55,624 nucleotides of DNA from Jeotgalicoccus marinus DSM 19772 (lineage in GTDB: Bacteria; Bacillota; Bacilli; Staphylococcales; Salinicoccaceae). Position 1 is the stretch's first letter, and each line of letters starts with the position of its first letter. The DNA is taken from positions 1 through 55,624 of the forward strand of contig NZ_AUEE01000013.1 of NCBI RefSeq assembly GCF_000425825.1, read 5' to 3'. Below the pieces are notes generated by a model. That model saw only the letters and a list, made by a program, of their open reading frames with translations. It made no database searches and had not been told where the DNA came from. Below, piece after piece: positions 1-7,710 of the stretch. The position numbers and the translations under genes are program-made.

Positions 1-289
1 GTTAAAACAAGGCCATATGAGCCAGTTTAAAACATTGATTCAAACTTCTAATCAGGTTCCATTATCTCCTGGCATGCGTCGAGTATTACGAACATTTAAG
101 AAGTATGAATCCTATATTGAAAACACATTACATTATCCAACACTAACAAACAGCCCATTAGAAGGTATCAATAACAGTATCAAAGTATTAAAACGGATGG
201 CTTTTGGTTATCGAAACTTTGCGCATTTCAGAGATCGAATATTATTGATGACACGTTTATATCAACCTGAACAAAAAAAGACTGTCTAA
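1..289 (+). CDS. ISL3-family transposase, C-terminal fragment (truncated by window start)
   Basis: The reading frame is open to the left edge of the window (in frame from base 2), so this is the C-terminal ~95 residues of a longer protein, not a short gene starting at the ATG at 17. It contains the motif NSPLEGINNSIKVLKRMAFG followed by YRNFAHFRDRI, which is the conserved tail of the DDE_Tnp_ISL3 domain carrying the last catalytic Glu (E of LEG). Such transposases move the element by DDE cut-and-paste chemistry. Only this final part is visible, so whether the enzyme is intact upstream cannot be judged. The stop codon lies within the left arm of the downstream hairpin. Confidence 0.85.
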   Translation, partial: LKQGHMSQFKTLIQTSNQVPLSPGMRRVLRTFKKYESYIENTLHYPTLTNSPLEGINNSIKVLKRMAFGYRNFAHFRDRILLMTRLYQPEQKKTV

Positions 290-314
290 CTTGCATAAAG
301 CAAGTTAGACAGTC
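280..314 (+). terminator. Hairpin overlapping the end of the ISL3 transposase
   Basis: Perfect 14-bp inverted repeat, arms 280-293 and 301-314, with a 7-base loop. The left arm contains the transposase stop codon. There is no long T-run immediately after it, so it may be an IS-internal hairpin that limits read-through in either direction rather than a classical terminator. Confidence 0.6.
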
Positions 315-358
315 AGATAAATTGTTTCATCAACCTTATTTGACGTAGAGCCTAAATA

Positions 359-1639
359 TTAAGAGTTTACAATCTTTTTAGTCACTTTTAAGAATGTCAA
401 AATTTCTTCTTTAGACTGGCAATGCATGGGTGATATTCTTATCGCACCATCCATATCAAACGATTCGAGCATTCTTTTAGAATAAATACTCGATGCAACT
501 CTGTCATATACAATGATATTTTCTCTTGAATATAAGTCCACAGCCACATTGTAATCAATACCTTCAAGACTTATACCGACTATAAAATCACGTTTGGATA
601 AGTCTTCATAATCCAGATGTACAGTGACCCCATCTAACATTCTTAGGCCATCTACTGATTCAGTGCCATCTAACAGTATCTGCAGTAGCGCCCTTTCGTG
701 TTGAGATATTGCCGTCATTCCTGCTTCGTACAAAGAACGTCGGTCTGACGTATTCGTAAATTTCTCTCCCAACCAACAAACATAATCGACAACCGCACTG
801 ATAGCAGCATAATGACCAGGTGTCACACTACCAAGTCCAAGTTCTTCATCACTTTTCCCGAGTAGTCTTTGATGTGGTAAATGAGTTGCACGGTCTGACA
901 CGTAAGCAAAACCTACACCACGAATACCGAAGAATTTATAAGGTGCAAAATTAATGACATCGACAACTGTCTTTTCTAAGTCAATTAAACCATGAGGCGC
1001 ATGTTGAACAGCATCTATAATTATATAAATATCAGGCTTAATTTTCTTAGCTTCTTTAATGATCGTCTCTACATCTAAAATGCCGCCAGATATATTTGAT
1101 GCATAGATGAAATTTAAAGAGATTGTATCTTTATCAATTAACTTTGTAATCTCCTCGACATCGACACCACCAGTGATTTTGTTTGTCGGTGCAACACGGA
1201 GTTCCTTTCCAAACTTATCTGCATAAAATTGAGCAGCATCATAAAGTGAGGGGTGCTCCAAGGCCGTCGTTACAATATTAGTCCCTTCAACATGTTCTGC
1301 TACTACACCTGTTAGATTAAATATTGCCTGTGAAGCCGTATAGTATGGTACGATAGCCCCATTTTTCGCATTGAAGATTGTTCTGATATCGTCAATCCCT
1401 TGTTTTTCAATATCCGACAAATATACAGCCGTCCTATGTTCCCTCATCGGATGGTCAGGAATTAAATCTATTTCAGCAAATCGCTCATTTGCAAGCTTTA
1501 AACGAAATGATCCTCCTGCATTATCTAAAAATATTCTAGCCTCTTTTGTTAAAGGATCAGTATCGATGTAAGCAAATTTCTCTCTAATTTCTCCCAGTAA
1601 CTCTGAATCTAATAGTTTCCCTTCTGCAACATGACTCAT
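359..1639 (-). CDS. Class V aminotransferase (cysteine desulfurase-like), PLP-dependent
   Basis: A 426-residue fold-type I PLP enzyme of the NifS/Csd group. Visible hallmarks are the N-terminal LDNAGG segment, ALEHPS, the cofactor Asp-His stretch IIDAVQHAPHG and the presumed Schiff-base lysine in APYKFFGIRG at roughly residue 250. A C-terminal small domain ends the protein. The start chosen (ATG at 1639) has AAAAGGGG eight bases upstream; an in-frame extension to 1696 lacks a ribosome site. No suf or isc partners and no tRNA-thiolation gene are adjacent, so sulfur transfer is only one possibility: related enzymes act as kynureninases, isopenicillin-N epimerase-like proteins or uncharacterised lyases. 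The gene ends immediately beside the ISL3 element, whose probable target duplication overlaps its stop codon. Confidence 0.75.
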   Translation of the reverse strand: MSHVAEGKLLDSELLGEIREKFAYIDTDPLTKEARIFLDNAGGSFRLKLANERFAEIDLIPDHPMREHRTAVYLSDIEKQGIDDIRTIFNAKNGAIVPYYTASQAIFNLTGVVAEHVEGTNIVTTALEHPSLYDAAQFYADKFGKELRVAPTNKITGGVDVEEITKLIDKDTISLNFIYASNISGGILDVETIIKEAKKIKPDIYIIIDAVQHAPHGLIDLEKTVVDVINFAPYKFFGIRGVGFAYVSDRATHLPHQRLLGKSDEELGLGSVTPGHYAAISAVVDYVCWLGEKFTNTSDRRSLYEAGMTAISQHERALLQILLDGTESVDGLRMLDGVTVHLDYEDLSKRDFIVGISLEGIDYNVAVDLYSRENIIVYDRVASSIYSKRMLESFDMDGAIRISPMHCQSKEEILTFLKVTKKIVNS

Positions 1640-1737
1640 TGTAAAAACCCCTTTTAAGTTGTTACATTTATTGTTAGGGAAATTTGAATGAATCACAAAT
1701 ACTAATAATCTATATTGTTATATAAAAATTTTTATAC

Positions 1738-3156
1738 TTAATTTATCGTTGCTTCAGAAGTCTTCTCTAGTAAACTCACTACTTCAACATGCGCTGTATG
1801 TGGAAATAAGTCCACAGGTTGAACTTGTTTTAACTCATAGCCAAACTCACGGAGCCAAACAATATCATCAGAGAATGTTTCCGGGTTACACGATACATAT
1901 ACGACACGCTCAGTACCAAGTCGACCAATTCTTCTCATAACCTTACCACCTGCACCTGAACGTGGTGGGTCTAGCATTAATAGGTCTGGTTTACCCCATG
2001 TTTCTAATACTTCGTCCATACCTTTTCTTGCATCCTTTGCAAGGAAGTACGTGTTATTGATGCCATTATCTTCAGCATTTCTTTTAGCTGACTCTATAGA
2101 AGTTTCTACAATTTCAATACCTGCAAGTTCTTTCACTCTCTTAGCGAATGGTAGTGAGAATGTGCCCACGCCACAAAATAGATCAATCATTCTCTGATCT
2201 TCTGTTGCTTCTGCCATCTCGATTGCTAAGTCAACTAACTTTTCAGCCTGTGTTGGATTTGTTTGGAAAAAAGTATCGAACCAGATTCGATATTTATAAC
2301 CATACATAACGTCATATATATAGTCTCTACCAAATAATGTATAAGTATCTTCTGATTGTGTACGGTCAGCCATATCTGTATTGACCATCCACATCATACT
2401 TTTCACGTTTGAAAATTGTGCTGATATATCAGCTACTAACTCGTCGATTTTATCTTTTAACTCACCATCAGGTGTTTCTGTCGCAAAAATAGCCAACATC
2501 ATCTCTTTTGTTTCTTGAGAACGTCTGACCATCAAGTGTCTCAGTAATCCTGTATGATTCTCTTTATGGTAACCTGGTAAATTGTTCTTACGTGTCCACT
2601 CAGATACAGTCAACATTGCATTCACCATATCCTTATCTGCAATCAGACAAGTATCTAAGTCGATGACTTTTCTAAAATTACCAAGTTCATGCATTCCTAA
2701 TTCACCGTTTTGGCCGAAGGTGAATTCCATCTTGTTACGGTATTCAAATGGATTTTTTTCCATACCAATAGCATCTTTAACGATGTTTTGATCAAAACCA
2801 TTTCTCTCTAACTCACGCTTCACGTAATTCGTCTTCTCAATTAATTGTGAATTATACGTCCAGTGCTGCCATACACAGCCGCCACAAAGCTCGAAATGAG
2901 GACAAGGTGGTGTGATTCTATTTGGGCTTTCTTCAATAATTTCTTTCGGCATCACTGTGCCACGTTTTCTCGTCGGATTCGGTACATCAACAAGTACCTT
3001 CTCACCGGGAATCGTTTGTGGAATCGTCAATTTGATTTGACGCGGTTTATGTCCTCCGTTATCTCGATACGCTACCCCTCTACCTGAGCCCTTCCTATCA
3101 AAGTCATTGATCTTTACTTCAAATGTTTCTATATGATCATTATTTATTTTTGCCAC
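1738..3156 (-). CDS. 23S rRNA (uracil-5-)-methyltransferase, RlmD/RumA type (paralogue 1)
   Basis: SAM-dependent m5U methyltransferase of the TrmA/RumA family acting on rRNA or tRNA in the cytosol. In order: an N-terminal TRAM-like RNA-binding region with the basic stretch KGSGRGVAYR, the 4Fe-4S motif CPHFELCGGC with a further Cys at DTCL, a central RNA-recognition region, and the SAM domain with FCGVGTFSLPFA, DPPRSGAGG and the catalytic YVSCNPETF. Start: the upstream ATG at 3186 has no purine-rich leader, whereas a GTG at 3156 has GAGG eight bases upstream and gives 472 residues; I prefer the latter. A second member of the family sits at 19553-20905. Which uracils each one modifies cannot be read from sequence. 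Confidence 0.88.
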   Translation of the reverse strand: MAKINNDHIETFEVKINDFDRKGSGRGVAYRDNGGHKPRQIKLTIPQTIPGEKVLVDVPNPTRKRGTVMPKEIIEESPNRITPPCPHFELCGGCVWQHWTYNSQLIEKTNYVKRELERNGFDQNIVKDAIGMEKNPFEYRNKMEFTFGQNGELGMHELGNFRKVIDLDTCLIADKDMVNAMLTVSEWTRKNNLPGYHKENHTGLLRHLMVRRSQETKEMMLAIFATETPDGELKDKIDELVADISAQFSNVKSMMWMVNTDMADRTQSEDTYTLFGRDYIYDVMYGYKYRIWFDTFFQTNPTQAEKLVDLAIEMAEATEDQRMIDLFCGVGTFSLPFAKRVKELAGIEIVETSIESAKRNAEDNGINNTYFLAKDARKGMDEVLETWGKPDLLMLDPPRSGAGGKVMRRIGRLGTERVVYVSCNPETFSDDIVWLREFGYELKQVQPVDLFPHTAHVEVVSLLEKTSEATIN

Positions 3157-3221
3157 TTCAATCGCCTCACACTTATATTCGTTCATACAATTTTACTGAT
3201 AGACTAGAGGACTTGCAAGCG

Positions 3222-3246
3222 AAAAAAAGATGCCCACAAGGGCATC
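3222..3246 (-). terminator. Rho-independent terminator of the reductase operon
   Basis: On the minus strand, GATGCCC, loop TTGT, GGGCATC is followed by seven T residues. It begins directly after the reductase stop codon at 3247 and separates this operon from the RNA methyltransferase downstream. Confidence 0.85.
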
Positions 3247-4281
3247 CTAATCTTCATACATAATTTTTCTATTCTTCTCTTTAAATCGCTGATTGTGTGA
3301 TGACACCATCGCGTATTGGTTTGCTTCAGGATCTAAATGTGTCTTAGCGTTATTTACAGCGTTAACCGCATCTGCATATGCACCAGCAATAAGATTGACT
3401 TTCCCTTCGTAACGTATGCAGTCCCCTGCAGCGAATATTCCTGGTACATTTGTTAATCCAGTGGGTGCAGCCTTAATATAGAAATCATTTTCTAAATTTA
3501 GTCCTAAATGATTTTCTCTAAACAAGAGGTTATTTTGATCATAGCCATGGTTAACAATAATCGCATCAAAAGTTTCCGTTGTTTCTTCACCAGTAACCTT
3601 GTTCTTAATATCAACAGTTTCAAGGTTATTTTCACCGCTTACCCCAGTGACAATCGATTGAGTACGAATTTTAACACCATTCTTCTTCAAGCGACTGACC
3701 TCTGCTTCATGAGCGGTCAAATCATCACCACGGTAGATCAAGTTGATTTCTCCTGCGATTGGGGTTAAATCATTAGCCCAGTCTACTGCTGAGTAGGAGC
3801 CACCTGTAATTAACACTTTTTTACCTTTAAAGCTCATAATATCTGGTACTGCATAATGTAAACTTTTACCTTCATAACGGTCAGCATTTTCAACATCTAG
3901 TTTAACTGGCTGAATCATGCCACCGCCGCCTATGGTAATTATCACACTTTTAGAATAATGTTCTTCTCCAGATTCAGTGGCAATCGTAAAGTAATCATCA
4001 GTAACCTTTTTAATATTTGTAACAATGGTATTGAGCACTACATCCGGATCAAAAGTCAAACCTTGTGCAATAGACTTTTCAATCAGTTTACCTGCTGGTA
4101 ATGGCTCCGTTCCTCCAATATCCCAAATCATTTTTTGTGGATAAAGATGTACCTTTCCGCCTAACCTTTCCTGGCCATCTATAATCTTCGTCTTCATTTC
4201 ACGAAGTCCTGCGTAGAAGGCACTAAATAGTCCGGCTGGACCACCGCCAATCACTGTAACATCATATATATTGTGTGACAT
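3247..4281 (-). CDS. Thioredoxin-reductase-like ferredoxin/flavodoxin-NADP reductase, probably an IruO-type siderophore reductase
   Basis: A 344-residue FAD/NADPH flavoprotein of the YumC (ferredoxin-NADP reductase type 2) group. The FAD-binding motif VIGGGPAGLFSAFYAG opens the protein, ITGGSYSAVDWA marks the NADPH domain, and GIFAAGDC near the C terminus is the second FAD contact. The CxxC redox pair of thioredoxin reductases is absent, as expected for this subgroup. It starts 12 bases after the stop of the siderophore-binding lipoprotein and has no promoter of its own, so it should share that gene's Fur-controlled promoter. From knowledge of S. aureus IruO, a Fur-regulated enzyme of this class that reduces ferric hydroxamates, I infer a role in releasing iron from imported siderophore. 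The alternative is the housekeeping ferredoxin reductase. Confidence 0.85.
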   Translation of the reverse strand: MSHNIYDVTVIGGGPAGLFSAFYAGLREMKTKIIDGQERLGGKVHLYPQKMIWDIGGTEPLPAGKLIEKSIAQGLTFDPDVVLNTIVTNIKKVTDDYFTIATESGEEHYSKSVIITIGGGGMIQPVKLDVENADRYEGKSLHYAVPDIMSFKGKKVLITGGSYSAVDWANDLTPIAGEINLIYRGDDLTAHEAEVSRLKKNGVKIRTQSIVTGVSGENNLETVDIKNKVTGEETTETFDAIIVNHGYDQNNLLFRENHLGLNLENDFYIKAAPTGLTNVPGIFAAGDCIRYEGKVNLIAGAYADAVNAVNNAKTHLDPEANQYAMVSSHNQRFKEKNRKIMYED

Positions 4282-4293
4282 TCCTTACACTCC

Positions 4294-5253
4294 TTAATTT
4301 GTACCCAATGCTTCTTCCACATCTTCAACGATCAAGCTATTCGCAATATATCCACTATATAACCAGCTGTTTCCTTGCTCTAATTCATACACATTACCGT
4401 TTTCGACAGCAGGTATATTTTGGAACACATCATCAGCTAATGCTTTTTCACTATCCCCTTCAGCATCAGCAATGAAGAAAATATGATCGACATCTAATTC
4501 TGCAAAACTTTCAAGTGAAGCTTCAATCCAAGGTGTTTCGTTATCCGCTGATAGCTCTTCAACTAGGTCTGGTGCTGTCAAACCTAAATCATTATACAGC
4601 ACTTCACCACTTGACTTGTCTTTGTTAGAAATAAAGAATGAACCGCCAGTGTACCATACAGCAATTGCAGACTCATTATTTACCTCTTCAGATAATTCAG
4701 TAGAAGCTTGATCTACAAGTTCGTTATATTCATTAATCTTTTCTTCGGCTAAATCTTCCTTACCAAATACTTCTGAAACACGTGTCAAACGGTCTCTCCA
4801 ATCATCATATGAGCCACTGTCTACAACAAATGTTGGCGCAATCTTAGAATAGCTTTCGTATTTGTCACCTTCTACAGTATCTGCAGAACTGATGAGTAGT
4901 AGATCTGGCTCTTCAGCTGCTACTGATTCAAATGGTAAGTCAAACGGCATTAATGGTAATCCTTCAAGACCTTCATCTTGTAAATAATCTTGGACACTAT
5001 CTTCTCCAACTGTCCATTGAGCAATTGGTGTTTCTTCTAGCGCTAGTAAATCATCTTCTAAATATGTACCAATTATTCTTTCTGGATTACTAGGGATCGT
5101 TACCTCATTACCTGCATCATCTGTAAGGACGCGCTCCTCACCCTCTTCTGATGCACCTTCCTCAGATTCATTTTGTGCAGTATCGTCACTAGTATTTGAA
5201 CATCCAGCTAAAAAGATAGATACACCTAACAAAATCGAAAGTAATTTCTTCAT
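4294..5253 (-). CDS. Iron-siderophore ABC transporter substrate-binding lipoprotein
   Basis: A 319-residue surface lipoprotein: signal peptide with lipobox LAGC (Cys about residue 18), an acidic linker of ~25 residues, then a class III periplasmic-binding domain (Fe3+-siderophore/B12 family) beginning with the characteristic RVLTDDAGNEVTIPSNPERI. It would capture a ferric siderophore outside the membrane and hand it to a permease. No permease or ATPase lies beside it, so it must use a transporter encoded elsewhere. GAGGG precedes the ATG. A near-ideal promoter and a Fur box lie directly upstream, and the gene is followed after 12 bases by a flavoprotein reductase, making a two-gene iron uptake and reduction operon. 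Confidence 0.9.
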   Translation of the reverse strand: MKKLLSILLGVSIFLAGCSNTSDDTAQNESEEGASEEGEERVLTDDAGNEVTIPSNPERIIGTYLEDDLLALEETPIAQWTVGEDSVQDYLQDEGLEGLPLMPFDLPFESVAAEEPDLLLISSADTVEGDKYESYSKIAPTFVVDSGSYDDWRDRLTRVSEVFGKEDLAEEKINEYNELVDQASTELSEEVNNESAIAVWYTGGSFFISNKDKSSGEVLYNDLGLTAPDLVEELSADNETPWIEASLESFAELDVDHIFFIADAEGDSEKALADDVFQNIPAVENGNVYELEQGNSWLYSGYIANSLIVEDVEEALGTN

Positions 5254-5278
5254 TATTTTCCCTCTGTCCTATTATAAT

Positions 5279-5297
5279 ATTGATAATCATTATCAAT
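5279..5297 (-). promoter_or_regulatory. Fur box
   Basis: A perfect 9-1-9 palindrome, attgataatcattatcaat, matching the Gram-positive Fur consensus. It lies just downstream of the -10 element at 5301-5306, so bound Fur would block transcription of the lipoprotein-reductase operon when iron is plentiful. Confidence 0.92.
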
Positions 5298-5300
5298 TAA

Positions 5301-5329
5301 ATTTTATGCTTATTACACTATAAAGTCAA
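5301..5329 (-). promoter_or_regulatory. SigA-type promoter of the siderophore operon
   Basis: On the minus strand, TTGACT (5324-5329), a 17-base spacer, then TAAAAT (5301-5306), followed at once by the Fur box. Both hexamers differ from consensus by one base. Confidence 0.8.
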
Positions 5330-5367
5330 TAAAACTTTAGAGTAAGGCATGATTTATTATTAATAAA

Positions 5368-5397
5368 AAAGAAGAATAGCTTAAGCTATTCTTCTTT
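5368..5397 (-). terminator. Terminator of the iron-type alcohol dehydrogenase gene
   Basis: Perfect 15+15 palindrome without a loop (arms 5368-5382 and 5383-5397), followed on the minus strand by a T-run. The dehydrogenase stop codon (5381-5383) falls at the centre of the stem. Confidence 0.8.
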
Positions 5398-6601
5398 CAC
5401 TGATAAAAACGCGTTCAAGCAATCCTTGAAAATCATCTTTATTAAACATGACAGGGACTGGATAGTAAGGATTCGCTTCTTTATATGCAAGTTTAGCTAA
5501 GAAACCAACTTCTTCTTTAGCTAATGCATTCAACGGCATTTCAATATTCATTTTTTCATTCAACTCACGGATTCCATGAATAAATTTTTGCGCGCTTTCT
5601 TCAATGCTATCCGATTCTTCTGAAACGCCTGCAATCAGTGCAAGTTTCGCTAGTTGACTGTTAATTTTACTACCGTACTTCTCTAATACATAAGGCATTA
5701 AATAAGCCACTGCATGACCATGTTGGATTTTATATTTTAACTCAATTGAATGACTCAAGGCATGAATATTACCGAGTCCAGCTCTTGTAAATGCCTTACC
5801 AGAGAAATAAGATGCTCTTTGCATATTTGTTCTTGCTGTTATGTTACTACCGTCCTGGTATGATTCATATAAGTTTTTGAAGATGAGTTCCACTGCTTCT
5901 TCACTTAGTATTCTCGTTTGCTTATTGGAATTTTGGCTAATATAAGCTTCAACGGCATGCACTAAAGCATCCATGCCTGTATAAGCTGTCATCTCTCTTG
6001 ACAGACTTATCAGCAGTTCAGGGTCTAAGACAACTGTTTTCGGCATGAGCTTAGCGTCAGTGATCACGAATTTATTCTTACCAGTTTCATCACTGAGTAC
6101 TGCACTGTTTGATGTTTCACTTCCAGTTCCTGCTGTCGTTGGTACTGCAACTAAGTAGGGTAACTTATTTTTCACTTTCATAAATCCTTTATACTCACTT
6201 AGATGTTCCATATTATTTGTGGATAAAACCCCAGCACCTTTGGCACAATCTATGGCAGAACCTCCACCAAAACCAATGATTGCTTGGCAATTCTCTCTTA
6301 AATATAAATCTCTTGCCTCCTTAGCATGTGATACTGATGGATTTTCTTCTACACCTTTATAAATATAGTAAATAATATTCGCCTCATTTAAAGACGCTAG
6401 AAGTGAATTAAGAAGTCCAGCATTTAATATTTTTTCATCTGTGACAATCAGTACTCTATCTATGTTATCATCTGCCATTTTTGGCGCTAATTTTTCAATA
6501 CATCCGGCACAGTTAAGAACCGATTCAGGTTGCCAATTAAATAAAGGTGCCATACTTTTTAATAAGAATTGATATGCTCTACTATAAAACCTTAAAAACA
6601 T
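5381..6601 (-). CDS. Iron-containing alcohol dehydrogenase
   Basis: A 406-residue group III metal-dependent alcohol dehydrogenase that would oxidise an alcohol or reduce an aldehyde with NAD(P). NAD-binding GGGSAIDCAKG and PTTAGTGSETSNSAV are clear, and the metal site is given by D and H in AMDALVHAVEAY plus the histidines in LGNIHALSH and IQHGHAVAYLMPYV. It starts with ATG at 6601, with AAAGGAAAG in front; the longer frame would need a TTG. The substrate is unknown: relatives include 1,3-propanediol, butanol and lactaldehyde reductases. It stands alone, head to head with the PadR operon, and ends in a strong hairpin. A second, only distantly similar member of the family lies at 44734-45840. 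Confidence 0.88.
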   Translation of the reverse strand: MFLRFYSRAYQFLLKSMAPLFNWQPESVLNCAGCIEKLAPKMADDNIDRVLIVTDEKILNAGLLNSLLASLNEANIIYYIYKGVEENPSVSHAKEARDLYLRENCQAIIGFGGGSAIDCAKGAGVLSTNNMEHLSEYKGFMKVKNKLPYLVAVPTTAGTGSETSNSAVLSDETGKNKFVITDAKLMPKTVVLDPELLISLSREMTAYTGMDALVHAVEAYISQNSNKQTRILSEEAVELIFKNLYESYQDGSNITARTNMQRASYFSGKAFTRAGLGNIHALSHSIELKYKIQHGHAVAYLMPYVLEKYGSKINSQLAKLALIAGVSEESDSIEESAQKFIHGIRELNEKMNIEMPLNALAKEEVGFLAKLAYKEANPYYPVPVMFNKDDFQGLLERVFISERRIA

Positions 6602-6721
6602 GATTATCTTTCCTTTCAAAGCGTCTAATCACCCGCTTATTGTCACATGATACATACCTATTCCTAAATTATCGTGAAAGGAAAATGATAAATAGATTAA
6701 ATTTTCATCAAATATATACCG

Positions 6722-6750
6722 TTGACATTTATACAGTCCAACTATATAGT
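6722..6750 (+). promoter_or_regulatory. Promoter of the padR-DUF2812-ABC operon
   Basis: Consensus TTGACA at 6722-6727, a spacer of exactly 17 bases, and TATAGT at 6745-6750. The -10 lies within the palindrome aactatatagtt (6740-6751), the first of three operator repeats. Confidence 0.85.
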
Positions 6751-6772
6751 TAAACTATACAGAACAACTATA
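6740..6772 (+). promoter_or_regulatory. Likely PadR operator: three aactata repeats at 13-bp spacing
   Basis: The heptamer aactata occurs at 6740, 6753 and 6766, exactly 13 bp apart, and the first copy extends to the perfect palindrome aactatatagtt over the -10 element. This position fits autorepression by the PadR protein encoded 17 bases further on. Binding by PadR is inference. Confidence 0.6.
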
Positions 6773-6788
6773 TAAAGGAGAACATTAT

Positions 6789-7112
6789 ATGAGACCTAAA
6801 TTAGTTCCTTTATCAGAGACCATGCATCTAATATTGCTCGCACTTAGAACACCTTTACATGGTTATCGCATTATGCAGTTAGTTAGTGAAATGAGTCAGG
6901 GAGAAGTTAACATCGCAGCGGGTACGCTTTACGGCGCCTTAGAAAATTTAAAGAAACACGGTTATATAGAACTCTTATCAGAACCTGGTGAACGAAAAAA
7001 AGTATATCAAACCACTACCATCGGTGAAGAAATTTTAAAGAAAGAAAATGAAAGGTTACATCATATTATTACGCTTTATGAAAAAGGAGTTGAAGAAGAT
7101 GAAAGTAAGTAA
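6789..7112 (+). CDS. PadR-family transcriptional regulator
   Basis: A 107-residue winged-helix repressor. The body shows the PadR signature: PLHGYRIMQLV, then GTLYGALENLKKHGYIEL (recognition helix and wing) and ERKKVYQTTTIGEE, ending in a short C-terminal helix for dimerisation. AAGGAG lies eight bases before the ATG. It heads an operon with a DUF2812 membrane protein and an ABC transporter pair, an association common for PadR regulators that sense antimicrobial or membrane-active compounds. The next gene starts inside its last codons (14-base overlap), so the two are translationally coupled. The inducer is unknown. Confidence 0.92.
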   Translation: MRPKLVPLSETMHLILLALRTPLHGYRIMQLVSEMSQGEVNIAAGTLYGALENLKKHGYIELLSEPGERKKVYQTTTIGEEILKKENERLHHIITLYEKGVEEDESK

Positions 7113-7692
7113 GTATTTCACAGATCCAAATAAGCAAGAAAAATGGTTGAACGAAATGAATGAACAAGGTTACAAACTTGTCAAAAATCCAATGGATTTT
7201 ATTTTTGTATTTGAAAAAAGTGACAAAAATTACGTTACTCGCCTTGATTATCGAAATAGCATGAGTACAGAAAAGTATAATGAGTATGTATCAATCCATG
7301 AAGATCTGGGATGGGAACACGTCCGTGGTGGCCGCTTTGGAATGACACCCCACACATGGACGAAGGTCAAAGATGGTAACGATGAACTATTTTCAGATGT
7401 CGAATCAAAAGTAAGTTTTTATAAACGTGCTGCTTCATACACAGGCACTTTTGCTTTTATATTTCTGATTTATACTTTTATATTTTTCAATGCCTACGAT
7501 GGAGAAATTTTTTTAACACCTGGCTTGTTTGATATGGAAGGCTTTGAATTTTGGCGTGCATTTTTATTTGAATTACCTTTTGCGCTTATGAGAGTAGTAC
7601 CACCATTTATCTTCTTAATAATGGGTATATTTTTCTTTATGTCCTATTCAAACCTAGAGAAAGCAAAAAAAGAAGCTGAAAAAAATCTTTAA
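7099..7692 (+). CDS. DUF2812 membrane protein
   Basis: A 197-residue protein with an N-terminal soluble part (about residues 1-110) containing the DUF2812-type pattern YFTDPNKQEKWLNEMNEQGY and a tryptophan-rich GWEHVRGG segment, then two membrane segments (about 113-130 and 160-185). The ATG at 7099 has AAGGAG ten bases upstream; a longer in-frame start would overlap the regulator gene by 65 bases and is unlikely. Genes of this family are often cotranscribed with a padR gene, and one role suggested by that pairing is as a membrane partner or sensor for the regulator. The biochemical function is not known. It is followed after 18 bases by the ABC ATPase. Confidence 0.85.
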   Translation: MKVSKYFTDPNKQEKWLNEMNEQGYKLVKNPMDFIFVFEKSDKNYVTRLDYRNSMSTEKYNEYVSIHEDLGWEHVRGGRFGMTPHTWTKVKDGNDELFSDVESKVSFYKRAASYTGTFAFIFLIYTFIFFNAYDGEIFLTPGLFDMEGFEFWRAFLFELPFALMRVVPPFIFLIMGIFFFMSYSNLEKAKKEAEKNL

Positions 7693-7710
7693 GTAAAGGA
7701 GATCGAACAG

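Larger units (their letters stand above)
1..352 (+). mobile_element. Right end of an ISL3-family insertion sequence, cut by the window edge
   Basis: The segment holds the 3' end of an ISL3-type transposase, a strong hairpin and then a terminus-like sequence. Read on the minus strand inward from 352, the end begins GGCTCTACGTCAAATAAGG, which resembles the GGCTCT-type inverted repeats I recall for ISL3 elements. The assignment of 352 as the last base is inference because the left end lies outside the window. The next 8 bases (353-360, taaatatt) would be the target duplication and run into the stop codon of the neighbouring aminotransferase gene (359-361). Confidence 0.7.

Noticed and set aside
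7048-7098. Longer start for the DUF2812 gene
   Set aside because: It would overlap padR by 65 bases and has no ribosome site; ATG at 7099 has AAGGAG.
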